From Canna indica (Eukaryota > Streptophyta > Magnoliopsida > Zingiberales > Cannaceae): 64,000 nucleotides of DNA. A program made the translations under genes and the position numbers. Positions within the stretch are counted from its first letter, which is position 1, and each line of letters begins with the position of its first letter. Location: the NCBI GenBank assembly GCA_034359265.1, contig CP136891.1, positions 54,576,501 through 54,640,500 of the forward strand, written 5' to 3'. The notes under the pieces are model-generated. The model was not told the origin of the DNA, made no database searches, and saw only the letters and a program-made list of their open reading frames with translations. This document shows positions 10,056 to 21,547 of this stretch, piece by piece.

Positions 10056-11814
10056 TGTAATACCCGGAAAAAAAAAGTTAATTAATTTTATTTAGGCTTC
10101 AGCGGGAAAGCCGGGATGGCCCAAGTACATCGCCGGAGGGTGCGATTTGAGGCATGACCTTGATGCACAATGAAATTATTTCAATTATGTCGAATTAGAA
10201 GTGTGGGTTTGAGTTGGGCTCGAGTCGAGTCCGACTGTTTAATCAAAACTTAAATTGGATGAGTCTAAGAAGCTTGAGTTCACTTAAGTCAGAAGGGGCA
10301 ATTAGGTAATTTGAAAAAAAAAGAAAAAAAAATCAATCCCAACTAGAGCCGTGCGGCTCCAAGAAAGAGCCACACACCCCTAGGCGAGTGAGGAGAAGGG
10401 GCGCACACGGAGAGGTCGGATCTTCGTCGGCACCGGTTGCCATCGTCGTGAGGTGTCATCATCATCTTCTCCTCTTTGTTTCCTCTTCAGGTGAGTGGTT
10501 TGTTTTTGCAAGAAATGAGGTTTCCTTCTCCCCTTGGCCGCCCATTGCCAATAAGGAAAATCCGAATTTTTCTTGGTGAATCTTGATTCTTTGTTTAATC
10601 GGATTGGTATTGTATTTCATATGTTGATTTCCTTCTTGAAATTTGAAGTCTAGATATACAATTGTTGTGGAAACCTAAATATGAATTTTTCCTCCTCTTC
10701 TTGTAGCTGCCCATAGCACTTTGGGGTATCCCGAAAATACTTTTGATTATAGGATTTTATCCTTGATATTAGTGTTTGAAGGCATGGGGTAGTGTGGGAT
10801 TAGCACCCCTAACCTAGGGTCACCTTCCCTTTCCTACAGCCGCATGCCTTAGGAGTTGGGAGAGGAATCTGGTTTGGTGAATTGAGGGGTTGTAGGCGGC
10901 AGCCCTACAGCACCTATAGGGATTCAATGACGAGATTCTATTCCTCTCCAGAGTGTCTCTTGGAAAATTAGAATAATCCAACTAAGAATTCCTCTGATGT
11001 GTAATTGTCATTGATTTTTTTTTTTTTTTTTTGAAAAACCACTCTTTAGGTCAAGTTATACTCAGGGGTTGGGTGAAGAAAGCAGTGGATCAATGATCGT
11101 GCACTTCTCGCCAACTTTCCAAATACCACCATATTCCTTTAGATATGGTAAAACTTCATGTCGAGTATCATACATGTTTATATGGCTGGTAGAGGCCGAG
11201 TTTTACACATGTTATGTGGCTGGTCGAGACCGAGTATCATACATGTTTATGCGGCTGGTCTAGGTCGAGTGATGTTTATGTTTGTATGGCCAGGTTAGGG
11301 TCAAGTATCAATTATATATGCATGTGGGCCATCATAGCCGAATAACCTCACTTCATGCAGGTCGGCCCATTGGGCCAGGTGGTGTGCTAAATCCCGTAAT
11401 TTAATTGAGAACTTATTTCCTGTTATATATATTTATGATTTGGGATTTAGGAGGAAGTTCAGTAGAGTCACTCACTAAGTTCCTTAGGGACTCACCACTC
11501 TTTTTATGTTGTTTTGCATATCCTAACCTGTAGAAGTACGACTGTACCTATGTGGCGCGGCTGCGGGTTGCAAGCTCAATCAACAGATCACATGACGCGT
11601 CGAGTCATAGTCGAGTCATAGAAGTTTATTATGCATCTTGTCATGTGGATTGTAGACTTGTTTATGTAATCACATTGGGCATCTTGATATTTTCCGCATT
11701 ATATATGCATGGGTTTTATTTTATTTCCGCATTTGGCATGTATGAGTTGGTAGGATTCGGAGTACGGATGTGCACTCTGATCAGTCACGTGACCCTGGAT
11801 TTTGGGACGTGACA
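10056..11814 (+). repeat. Solo Gypsy LTR in the leader of G1
   Basis: This 1759-bp unit starts TGTAATACCCGG and ends GGGACGTGACA. It is flanked by ATTGA (10051-10055) and ATTGT (11815-11819), a 5-bp target duplication with one mismatch. On either side lies G1 leader sequence that joins up when compared with the uninterrupted leader of G4 (42904-43112). No internal region is present, so it is a solo LTR. The same LTR lies at the same leader site in G2 (61417). It has a poly-T run near 11016-11031. Confidence 0.85.
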
Positions 11815-11922
11815 ATTGTACTCGTAACACAACCACACCATATCCTGACATGGTAGCTATGCCCCATAGGTGCACAAACTCTAGATCGTTATCAGATCGA
11901 ACCACCTGTACGGATACCACTT
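11815..11922 (-). other. 5' leader and primer-binding site of G1
   Basis: Read on the minus strand, LTR end TGTGACA is followed by AAAG and TGGTATCCGTAC (about 11908-11919), which corresponds to the initiator-Met tRNA site TGGTATCAGAGC with changes in its second half. The remainder aligns with the G4 leader (GGCATAGCTA, GATATGGTGTGGTTGT). Confidence 0.72.
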
Positions 11923-14022
11923 TGTCACACCCCATTCTAGAGTCACATGACCGGCCAAGGTATACGTGTCTATACCCCGAAGCCTACCTTATGCATATGC
12001 TAACACACAACGCAACATAAAGGAAGCCGAATAATAAATAACAAATGTCAAATTTCTTTTATTAATAAGCCAAGTAATAAATAAATAAATATCTGAACAT
12101 TAAGCAAAATGTCCAATTTTCGCAAATAATTTTTAAAGTCAAGAATTGAAATTAATGTCCCGACATGAATCAAATAAATGTTCAAAGGACTACAACTGTA
12201 ATAACCAACTACATATCAATATGCATGAACAAAAGTAAAAACAACTCGACTACGAATTCCTAAATTCGGTCTGTCATGAGATCAATGGTACTCTTTGTCC
12301 CTCCAGCCACGCCATGTACTCTAGCTAGTACGTCACGGATCAAGCTTTGCAAAATATGAAAATAAACATACGTGAGTCAATAAGGAACTCAGTGAGCGAT
12401 TCCATCAAACCTCCCCAACAAATCCCAACCACAATTATATAACAAAATTTTTGTTATTAAGAAGGATATAAAATTCATGATTTGGCATTTTCATATCTGG
12501 CCGTTAGGCCACCACATGCCCGTAGGCATTCCATCTCATAGGCATAATTGGTTGGGATTTGCCCATTCAACCGGGTCGGGATTCGCCCGTCCAACCAAAC
12601 CATTTAATTATGGTTTGGATGGGCTCATCCAACCCAAACAATTTAATTATGATTGAGATTCGTCCATCCAACCTCAATGAAATAGAAACTTTGGTTGGGA
12701 TTCACCCATCCAACCATCAGGGTTTACGCCAGTAATCGGCTCTTTTCTAAGCCTTCCTTTCGTACACGAGTAAAGAATGACGCCATGACATGTCCTGCAT
12801 GTAAGGATATCTCTAAAGCTCGCTTGGGTTCCTAAATGTTATAATTGTAGGGCACGATGTCCTATGAACGTTCTTTCAGGGAATTATCACGACATGATTA
12901 TATTCATTCCTAACGTTCTAGATTTAGAACGACTGCACAATCATGTTCTATTGTGAACCCGTTACTTTACAGCTTAAACAATTTTTATTTCCGCACTTGG
13001 AAATTGAATTTGGCAATTAGAAATTAATTTCTGCATTTAAGATTTTATTTCCTCAATTAAAAATTTCAGCCTACTGTATGTACTTGTTTCTAGCCCGTAC
13101 AGCCCCAATCTGGTTCTCAAAGTATGTCCTACGATTTCAAACTATAGTTTATAGTCAAATCGATAGATTTTCTGACACCGGCTCGCAATTTAACATGGGG
13201 TATGTAATCTCAGCACCTCTATATAAAATTCCAGCACATATACAATAAAGATTTCAGCATACTATTTTAGAAAATTTCAGCATTTATATATCAAACTTCA
13301 GCATTGATATTTCATCCAAGAATATAAATTCAGCAAGAATATATTTTGAGCAAAAGCACGGTAAGAAAGCTAATCCAAATTCTCAGATTTCAAACATCCA
13401 AACCTATACCAGTCAGCCACGCATAAGAATAAATAAATAAAGCAAGTTGAATCATGATTTCAAACCAGGTTTGCCATTCCTTTCTCTTCTTCTTTTTCTT
13501 CCCTCGTCCAAATCAATTCGCAATCACCCACTGTTACCACTCAATCCACCCATTACTTTTATAATTTCCTAATTGCATTTAGCATTGACCAATATTATGC
13601 AACCCAAGAAGAAAGGAAATCTGCAGTACAACTGTTGATTAGCATGCGGCACATCAAAACAATTCCTCATATTTTTTCTTCAGCTACATATCCACACGTA
13701 CTAATTACTCTAAGATTTAAATCTACTTGCTGAGAATGCTATTCATACAACCAAGGAAACAATCCAATTAACATAAGGAAATTTCTCAAAAAAAAACATC
13801 CAAATTGAGCCCCGATCGGGCCTGCGGACTCGGCTCAACCCGAACAAACCCAGCAATCCATACACAACACATGAATAATAATTAAGTGCATATAACTATT
13901 ACGTACTCACCCGAGTTCTCAAATTGACGCCAGATCGCAACTCGACTCAGCTCAGCCCAGGATCAGCCCGCTAGTATATCTATAAAAAAACATAAATATT
14001 AATTAAAATTTCGGATATTACA
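11923..14022 (-). repeat. 5' LTR of G1
   Basis: On the plus strand it begins TGTCACACCCC and ends TCGGATATTACA (2100 bp), so in element orientation it runs TGTAATATCC to GGGGTGTGACA. It matches the 3' LTR of G2 (51133-53701) over its whole length, for instance in the tandem TTGGGATTC/CATCCAACC block at about 12550-12715. No coding sequence. Confidence 0.85.
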
Positions 14023-14645
14023 TCGGTCAACCCCAATCATCAAGAAAAACACCGCGAAAACCTCAATTAATCAAATCAACAACACGAGGGAGGATCAAGA
14101 ATAAGAAACCATAAGATCCGTTAAGGAATCGACAAGAAAACCAATCCAATCACAAAGACAAGGGTTCGGCGAAGGGCTTATCCTATGCCTAAGGTTCAAC
14201 CACTCACCTTTGATGTGAAGGGAAAAGGACAAGATGAAGACGATTCCGATATCTGGCGGCAACACCAAGCCCCGATGCCACCCTCTTTTTTTCTCGCTCC
14301 TCTTGCCACCTCAATCCATGTGCGACTCCTCTTGAGCCTTACGACGGCCGGGGGTGAAGGTTTTATATTTTTTTTTTTACAAAAATGGCCTCGTCGCGTA
14401 AGTCCTCTACCCGACTCAACCCGCATCCGAATCGAGCCTTGATTGAACCTGCGAACTCGGTTCTACCCCGACATGAACCTAGCATCCAATTTAATTTATA
14501 ATAGCACAAGATTTAGAGTCTTGAAATTAATTAAATACCCGGCTATACCTTCTAATCACGGCAATCTCGCGAATCTTCTCGGTGCGTCCCCGAATTGGCT
14601 CGCTGAATCAAACAAAATTCAAATTAAATTTTTTTGGGTATTATA
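14023..14645 (-). repeat. Tail of an older minus-oriented Gypsy LTR
   Basis: The sequence has a splice-like CACTCACCTTTG stretch and ends TTTTTTGGGTATTATA at 14645, matching the end of the minus LTRs here (TTTTGGGTATTACA at 53701). G1 seems to have inserted into this LTR; the other half would be left of the window. Confidence 0.6.
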
Positions 14646-15304
14646 GCATTCAACATGGTTTTCTGTCCTAAGTTAGAAGCCTTTGAAGTATCAAATAAAG
14701 AGTTAATTGATTTAATGTTTAATTGGTCTCTTACATCTCAATCATGTGTTCATATCCAAGGATTTAACTTTAGAATAACAAACATGAATACATATTTTAA
14801 AATGATCGTAGTCTGTCAATTTAATTTATCTAAAACATTAATTTGAGACAATTATATTTAGGAAGTTTTAAAAATACCTTGATTGCGTCCTACTTGTAGA
14901 TAGTTTATCAATGAATCCATTAAGTTGTTGATTTTATAGTTCTAGTATAATATTTTGAAGTAAAATATTAAGCAAAAGAATTATATTTATATATAAACAA
15001 CTTTTTGCATCATGTGAAAATTTTACTATTTTTTAATACTTTGTCATGCCTCTCTTAAGTTCACCGCCCGTTAAGCCAAGTATTGTCTAGGAGATACTTG
15101 AATAATAAATTAACACTAGCAACGGAAAAAGAATTTCATTTATTGATAAATGAGAAACAATTATATCACTAATTCGAATGGAAGTATTTAAATAACAAAC
15201 AGAGTTATACTACATCAAGTCCAAATGGCAAATCCATAACAACATTGATAAAGAACACTATTCAAACACGAACAAAAAGAAATTGCATTATAGCACTTTG
15301 ATAC
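14646..15304. other. Unassigned AT-rich stretch
   Basis: No open frame of note, no terminal repeat and no similarity to the other repeats in the window is visible. A string like the end of small-subunit rRNA (CACCGCCCG, 15061-15069) is too short to mean anything. Confidence 0.5.
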
Positions 15305-15861
15305 TATTGGCTTAAGGTTTTCAACATTGATCTTAACCCCGATTTTGATGATAACAAACAGGAAAGTAATTGTTTCATTAAGAATTATTTTAAGATTTTA
15401 TATCGATTAATGCACGACGTCCATGATCAAAAATATCGAAGAAATCGGAAAATCAAAAGAACGTTGGTCGATGCTCTAGAATTCGTCGGAAAGATAGAGT
15501 TTAGATTTAGGGTGTCTAGATAAATTGTAAAATTCTCATTATAATGCAAAGACTCATATTGAACCAAACCTGTAATCCGAAACCCGAATCGAAAAAAGAA
15601 CCCGACTGAAACTGAATGAGCAAGTACAGGTACAATAGACAAAGTACCGGTACTATGCTGTCGGTCGACCGACGATGGACCACCAAGAGTTCTAAAGCCA
15701 CGGAAGGCCTCCGGTCGATGATCGATCGCATGGGCGGTCGACCGGCCATTGATCGACTATCGACCGACGGCATAATGGCTTGAAAAATAGTCGTTTATAC
15801 CCGTTGTGCCCAACCACCACTTGGTGATTTGCATATTCAAAGGCCTTCTAAGCCTTCATAT
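15305..15861 (+). repeat. Copia LTR family A, 5' fragment (A1, part 1)
   Basis: It begins TATTGGCTTAAGG, the family-A start TGTTGGC with one change, and continues with GATTTTGATGATAACAAAC. A block of GGTCGACC/CGATCG palindromes lies at about 15658-15772. It breaks off at 15861, where family-B LTR B1 starts. Collinear pieces of the same LTR appear at 20959-20989 and 25240-25515, so this is probably one LTR split by later insertions. Confidence 0.75.
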
Positions 15862-18800
15862 TGTTGGGATGAGAATAAGAAATGCAGCAGAAGCGATTTA
15901 AAAAATTCAAAACATCCTAAAATAGTGATCTACTTTAGCAACAATTAAGGAATTCAATCAATGAGTAGAAGGGGGAAGGTATACCTTATACCGCGATTGG
16001 ATAGGGTGCTCCTATTCCCGTAACAAGACGCACACACACACGTCCTTCAACGATTGTCCACACTAGACGTTTCGCAACAAGGGGGCAGCGAACAATCGGA
16101 CTCATCGTGGCTCAACAGAGATGCTTTCTCAAACCCCGAAACCTCAAGAGCTTGGCCGGCCCATCCACCAAGAACCGGACTCCAAAACGAGAGAAATAGG
16201 AGATGAGAAAACAACGGATTGAGGAGGTAGATCAAATAATACCTCACTATCTTTTTTTGGAATCCTCCAAGTGGATGAAGTAGGCGGCACACCCAAATAG
16301 AAGACACCTCCAATTTGGCTTCATAAAAGATCGGGAAGAAGAAAATAGATGGCCGGCCACCAATAGAGAGGAGGAAGAACTAATTCACCCAACCCCTCCC
16401 ATGGAGTGTTCGGCCACAATTTATAGAGAGGGGGGCGGCTACAAAGGTAGACCGGCCCCCCTAAAATTTCTCTCACCGGAATTTAAAATTTCGAGGTTTG
16501 CCTCCAAAAATAATATATATTTTAATGGCTTCATAATTAATTCGAAATTAATTACCAACAAAATTTAAATGTTAATTTACCATAAATTAACATCCTATAA
16601 ACAAGAATGATAATTATCTAAATAAACCAATTTCCTAAACAATAGGAAAGAGGTTTATCCAAATAATTCAATTTCTTATTAATTAATATAATTATGATTT
16701 ATCCTCATAAATCATATATCTATTAATTTTATGATTTATCTTCATAAATCAAATTCTTATTAATTAGAATTTATCCAAATAAATTAATTCCCAATTAATC
16801 GGTTAGACTCATTGTTAGAAACTAATTTTCCCACCAAGTATATTTGATTCAAAATTAAATTATATTTAATTCATAATTAAATATATTCCCGGTCAAGTAG
16901 TTAATTAAATATATAATCTATAATTAAATTTAATCAACTATATGAAATATTATCATGTGCCAATCCCTACAATTTAGAGATGTCATACAAATTAGGGCTA
17001 TCGGGGAACTCCTTCCTCGTATATTCGTTCCTATAGGAAATAACTTTCCTATCATATCCGTAAATGACATTCGTGATCGAGTAGCAACATGTCCATGCTA
17101 GTAGAAATAAAGAGTGGCATTCGAACTTTATCTCATAAGGTTCGTTACGAGGTTAGCTTATTGTGTGAGCCTCATTGGGCCCCACACTAAGCTAGTAGTG
17201 AGTTGTGCATAACGTAGAGTCGACTCTGATAGTACGATTTCTATCTGAATCTTACGAGCCACCACTAAACCCCTTTAGTGTGGTCGTGAGAGACGCCACT
17301 CACCAAGTCAAGATTGACATCTAGCAACGTGACATGACTACTTGGATAGTGTGAGGTTCAATCTACGGGGATCACATGCCCTTCGGTGATTAGTTACCGT
17401 GCAACTAAGTCCCTCAGTTATAATGTCCCAAATACAGCTAGGGTACGAAAAAATTATCAAACCATAATACTGATTCATATGTATTCTGTCTGCCAAGTCA
17501 TCGTCGCAATAATGACATCTCAAAAAACATTTTTTCAACATTCATATCTACTCAGGCCAAAGATTCCTGAACCGAAACTTGCAAGGATACATAGGACATT
17601 ATCTCATCTTATTAGGATTAACTGATTTCATATTGGTTGCTCACATACCTCCATGGGTGCTTTCCCATGTCGAGAGGTATCCGTCACATGACACTAAAGG
17701 CTATGTAAGGATAAGTCTAAAGTAATGGGTCAACACTCATAAGGTACCCATGACAACCTCAGGTCCATGGACTGCTTGCACCTACTATCACCCGAGGAAT
17801 ATCCTATTGACACTCATGTAAGGATTTCATTTTGTGTTCCTCGTATAGGTCCATTCAGTGAACTCATTCCCTAATGAGTACCTGCACCTGTACATTAAAT
17901 GACGGTTCATAGGTAACTGTGAGATCAGCTACCCCTTATCGTATAAGGCTTGTACCAAGTGCACTAGTCTATCTAGAATCACCAATCCTCTAATTGGTGA
18001 TCCTACGACTGGAAACATTTAGAACATGGGCATCTGGATTCCAAGTCTCACTGGTATGATCTCATCATGACCTTAGAATCAATTGCCCAAGTCCATGGGG
18101 CTCATCATTGTAAGAATCGAAATTTTCCTAATATAAAAATCTATTTGGTGCAGCGCACCGGACCAAGGGTTAGTTGGGTCGAGCCTCGAAAATTGCCTTG
18201 AGTAGAAGGTATAACTCAACCTATGCAGTTTATTTGGTTAAATGGACATTCCTTTTATGCATTAGATGTCTTATTAAAGTCGAGTTCGACTCGTGTATGC
18301 GGATCGAATCAGAGTCCGAATCGGACTCGGATTGAGTCGAGGAAGGGCTAAGTCATGATGAAGGGCATAGAGGTATTTTGTAGATGAGGGAATAAAACCC
18401 CTCATCTATAGCCGTGTGGCTCATCTTGGAGCCGCACGCAGCCCGAGCAAGAGAGGGAGGAGGGGAGATCTTGGGTTGGCGCCGAAAATCATGTCGTCGT
18501 CGAAAGAATCGAGATCGCCATCGTCCATCTTTTCTTCTTCCTTAATCAAGGTGAGTGGTTATTTTCCGTTGATTGGGGAAGGCGGGTAGCCAAACCCCTA
18601 GGACTGCTAGGTGATGATTTTCTCACGAATTTTCGTCGATTCATGTTACCTTGACCTTCTTACCATTGTTTTAATTGTTATTACGTCGGATCTCCGCAAA
18701 TTTTTTTTTGGATTCTTGATTTTTTAGGGGCTGCCGAGTCAAGGGAAAAAGGGAAAGGTCATGCCAAAAATTTCCCCAATTCTCTTGACGGATGAAAACC

Positions 18801-20110
18801 CCCTTTGAACGATCTTAAATCCATATCGAGTGGATTTATAAATTACTTACTGAAAGTGTTGATTGAAACTCCTCCTCTAAAGCCTAGTAGGCTCGGCCAA
18901 GCAAAGGGAAAACTCCATGTTCATGGTTTGGCCGAGCAAGGGGAGTGCGGCTTGATCAATGTCTTGATTAGGATAGATTGGAAACAAGATATTAGGGTTT
19001 GGGGTTAGTCCTTCCCCCTTGTTCCTATCCTTGAAGGCTCGGCCAAGCAAGGATGGGGATATGGTGACCTCTAGAAACTAAACTTCATATTTAGGAATAC
19101 TCAAAACAATAGGAAATGAAGGTTGCCTAGATTGGCAAGTAGAATTAAGAAGAGAATTAGGAAAGACATCAATTAAGGAAAACTACCACCCTAGTGCTTG
19201 TATGTACACATACATTTAGCGACATTAGAAGGTAGCAATTACTCCCAAGACTTTTTCCTTATAAATTACTAATATTAGTAATGAATTGCCATGATAGAAT
19301 TAATGTTACCTTGCTGGAATTTTATGATTAAATGCATAATTTGATTATTTACTTGTTGCAATTATGTGGTTACTCATGGTAATAGTGGTAGGTTAACTTC
19401 CTTATAACCTAAGGGTTGTGACACATATATACTTGAACATTCTACACTTATGACATGTAGCTCACACTAGCAAAAGTAGAAATTGACGCTAGAAGACTAG
19501 TAGGAAACTCTAAAGTATGTGTTACTTATGGAAACTCGAACGTAGACGAGCTATGTTACACACTCAAGGAACCACCAGTGTGTAATGGTGTGCGGATGGT
19601 GAGGCCCGAAATAAAGGGCTGAACACGGGTGGACGCCCGGGATTTTATATAAGTAAACTCTAGACACTTTGCTTGTGTGATGTGATTGTGATGGTTTGCC
19701 GAGAAGCATGGATAGTCGAAATGGCTAATGCTTGACTCGACCATTGATTTGGGTCTTGTGGATGCACCAGCGGGCCCGCTAGGTTTCAGACCCCAGTTAG
19801 GTGGGACTAGCTATCCCTAACCCGGTAGGTGTTCGAAGACTAGCAGACCATCCTAGTCGACGGCCCGAAGATTGCCTTGATTCACTTGTGTGTTATGTGG
19901 GTCGAACGGCCAGTATGTTACTATCTTTCTGTGGTAGGGTTGGTTATAGCCGAACCACTAGATCATGAGTAGGCCCTAAGGGCCGGGTGCCATGTGGCTT
20001 AGTTGGGCTATTATAGCCGGTTGTATGTATGTATGGTCTATATAGAACGACCCTTGAGGTCGGTGGTCATATCAGAAGCAAATCATACCCCTAACTTTAT
20101 ATTATGCTGC

Positions 20111-20143
<33 letters not shown>

Positions 20144-20667
20144 CCCATGTGGACTCACGGTTTATTTTCTTATTTTGTAGAGCCCGATCAGTGAGATGAG
20201 GCTTGGAGTCATGGTGCAGCTGGAGGGCAGGCAGTGGCGTCGATCTCGTAGCAGCATCCAATAGTCATAGTCTAGATGTCTAGGACTGTTGTTTTCATAC
20301 ACTGAGAGTCGTTTGTTTTAAAATCATGTATCGACTTTGATCTCGAGCTATTTCATATTGTGTTGAGGTTAGCAACTTTTCCTTTTTATAAAAATTGTGG
20401 ACTTTCTTGAAATTCAAATAAAGCTGCATTGTTGTTTCTATTTATGTGTTTCTGATTTCTCGCTAGTCAGTGTATGTAGTAGGCTTCAGGGTAGGACATA
20501 GATCCTGGCTGGTCACACGACCCTGAGTTGGGGTGTGATAATCACAATCTAATATATACAAAATATAGATGCAACATATGATGAAAAGTTATCTCATATT
20601 ATTCATTAACCAAAAATAGTTCCCTACACATCAACATGTGATAGGCTCAAGTGCACTATTTCTTTTA
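15862..20667 (-). repeat. Copia LTR family B (B1), split by a Gypsy solo LTR
   Basis: On the plus strand it opens TGTTGGGATGAG and ends near 20667 next to the complement of the purine tract (AATCTCCCACTTG). It is interrupted at 18109-20540. The two parts (15862-18108 and 20546-20667) total about 2.37 kb and align with B2 read in reverse. It is the 3' LTR of a minus-strand Copia element whose RNase H end lies at 20668-20955. Confidence 0.8.
18109..20540 (+). repeat. Solo Gypsy LTR of the G0 family
   Basis: A 2432-bp unit from TGTAAGAATCG to GGGGTGTGATA, flanked by ATCAT (18104-18108) and ATCAC (20541-20545). The uninterrupted host sequence is seen in the sister family-B LTR near 21660-21680. 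It shares start, interior and end with the 3' LTR of G0. There is no internal region, as expected after LTR-LTR recombination. It contains a TA/TG microsatellite at 20111-20143. Confidence 0.88.
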
Positions 20668-20955
20668 ATCTCCCACTTGCACTTGCAGCCAATCATTGTG
20701 GTATTTAATACTCATACAATTAAATTGGCGATCGAACTACTGATGTGGTAATGGCTTTGTGAATGGATCTGCTCTATTGTCAATCGTGTCGAAACGTTCG
20801 ACATTTATATCACTACGTCCAACAATCTCTCTGATCAGGTGATACTGCCTTAGGATGTGTTTTAATTTGTGGTGGGATTTAGGTTCCTTTGCTTGAGCAA
20901 CAGCTATAGTGTTATCATAATAAATAGGGACTGGACCAGCAACCTCAGGAACAAA
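20668..20955 (-). pseudogene. Copia RNase H C-terminal fragment (B1)
   Basis: The complement encodes the end of a Copia RNase H: PIYYD-like, then AQAKEPKSHHK, HILRQYHLIREI, a DPFTK motif and the final FDRH-like stretch, followed by the purine tract before the B1 LTR. It mirrors 21262-21547 on the other strand. Only the last 90 or so codons remain. Confidence 0.75.
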
Positions 20956-20958
20956 GAT

Positions 20959-20989
20959 GTGGAAGTGCCTTCGGTGTGAGAATGGAGTC
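20959..20989 (+). repeat. Family-A LTR snippet (A1, part 2)
   Basis: About 31 bp, starting TGTGGAAGTGCCTTCGGTG, match family-A LTR sequence at 57901-57931. It lies exactly between the two opposed family-B elements, collinear with A1 parts 1 and 3. Confidence 0.6.
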
Positions 20990-20990
20990 C

Positions 20991-21547
20991 TTAAGTACTT
21001 GAGAAGGACTAAAGATGTTCTCCTAATTTATGGTGAGTCGGATTTTAAACTGGAGGGCTACACATATTCTAGCTTCCAATCGGATCCGAATGATAATAAA
21101 TCCATTTCTAGGTATGTATTTACTTTGAATGGTGGCGTAGTATGCCGGAAAAATTCCAAGAAATGAACTATGGCCAACTCAGTGACAGAAGAGTACATCG
21201 CTGCAAGCGAAGCCGCAAAGGAAGGAGTGTGGATAAAGAAATTTATTTATGGGCTGGGTGTTGTTCCTAAGGTTGCCGGTCCAGTCCCCATTTATTATTA
21301 TAACACTGGGGCTGTTGCTTAAGCAAAGGAACCTAGATCCCACCATAAATCAAAACACATCCTAAGGCAGTATCACCTGATCAGAGAGATCGTTGGACGT
21401 GGTGATATAAATGTCAAACGTGTCGACATGAAAAACAATATGGCAGATCCATTCACAAAGTTATTACCACAGTAGCAGTTCGATCGCCACTTAAGTTATG
21501 TGGATACTAAATACCGCAATGATTGGCTACAAGTTCAAGTGGGAGAT
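20991..21547 (+). pseudogene. Copia RNase H fragment (B2)
   Basis: The plus strand gives the C-terminal end of a Copia Pol: KYLRRTKDVLLIYG, the SDPNDNKSISRYVFTLNGG segment, TEEYIAASEAAKEGVWIKKF (the catalytic Glu helix), AKEPRSHHKSKHILRQYHL and DPFTKLLPQ, then the purine tract AAGTGGGAGAT. In-frame stops occur near 21165 and 21319 and after LLPQ. The 5' side is cut at 20991. Confidence 0.85.

Larger units (their letters stand above)
6395..14022 (-). mobile_element. Ty3/Gypsy copy G1 (Tekay-like), 3' LTR missing from window
   Basis: The internal region runs 6395 to about 11922 and the 5' LTR is 11923-14022, all on the minus strand. The pol coding parts are ordered INT, RNase H, RT, PR from left to right. 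Most of gag is deleted. A plus-oriented solo LTR (10056-11814) sits in the untranslated leader. The left end is cut by G0 inside the chromodomain, so the 3' LTR should lie beyond the left edge of the window. Its closest relative here is G2. Confidence 0.87.

Noticed and set aside
15054..15080. rRNA-like string CACCGCCCG
   Set aside because: Nine to ten bases only, with no flanking rRNA similarity.
20003..20194. Short open frame with a Cys/Val repeat
   Set aside because: It is produced by the TA/TG microsatellite in the solo LTR.
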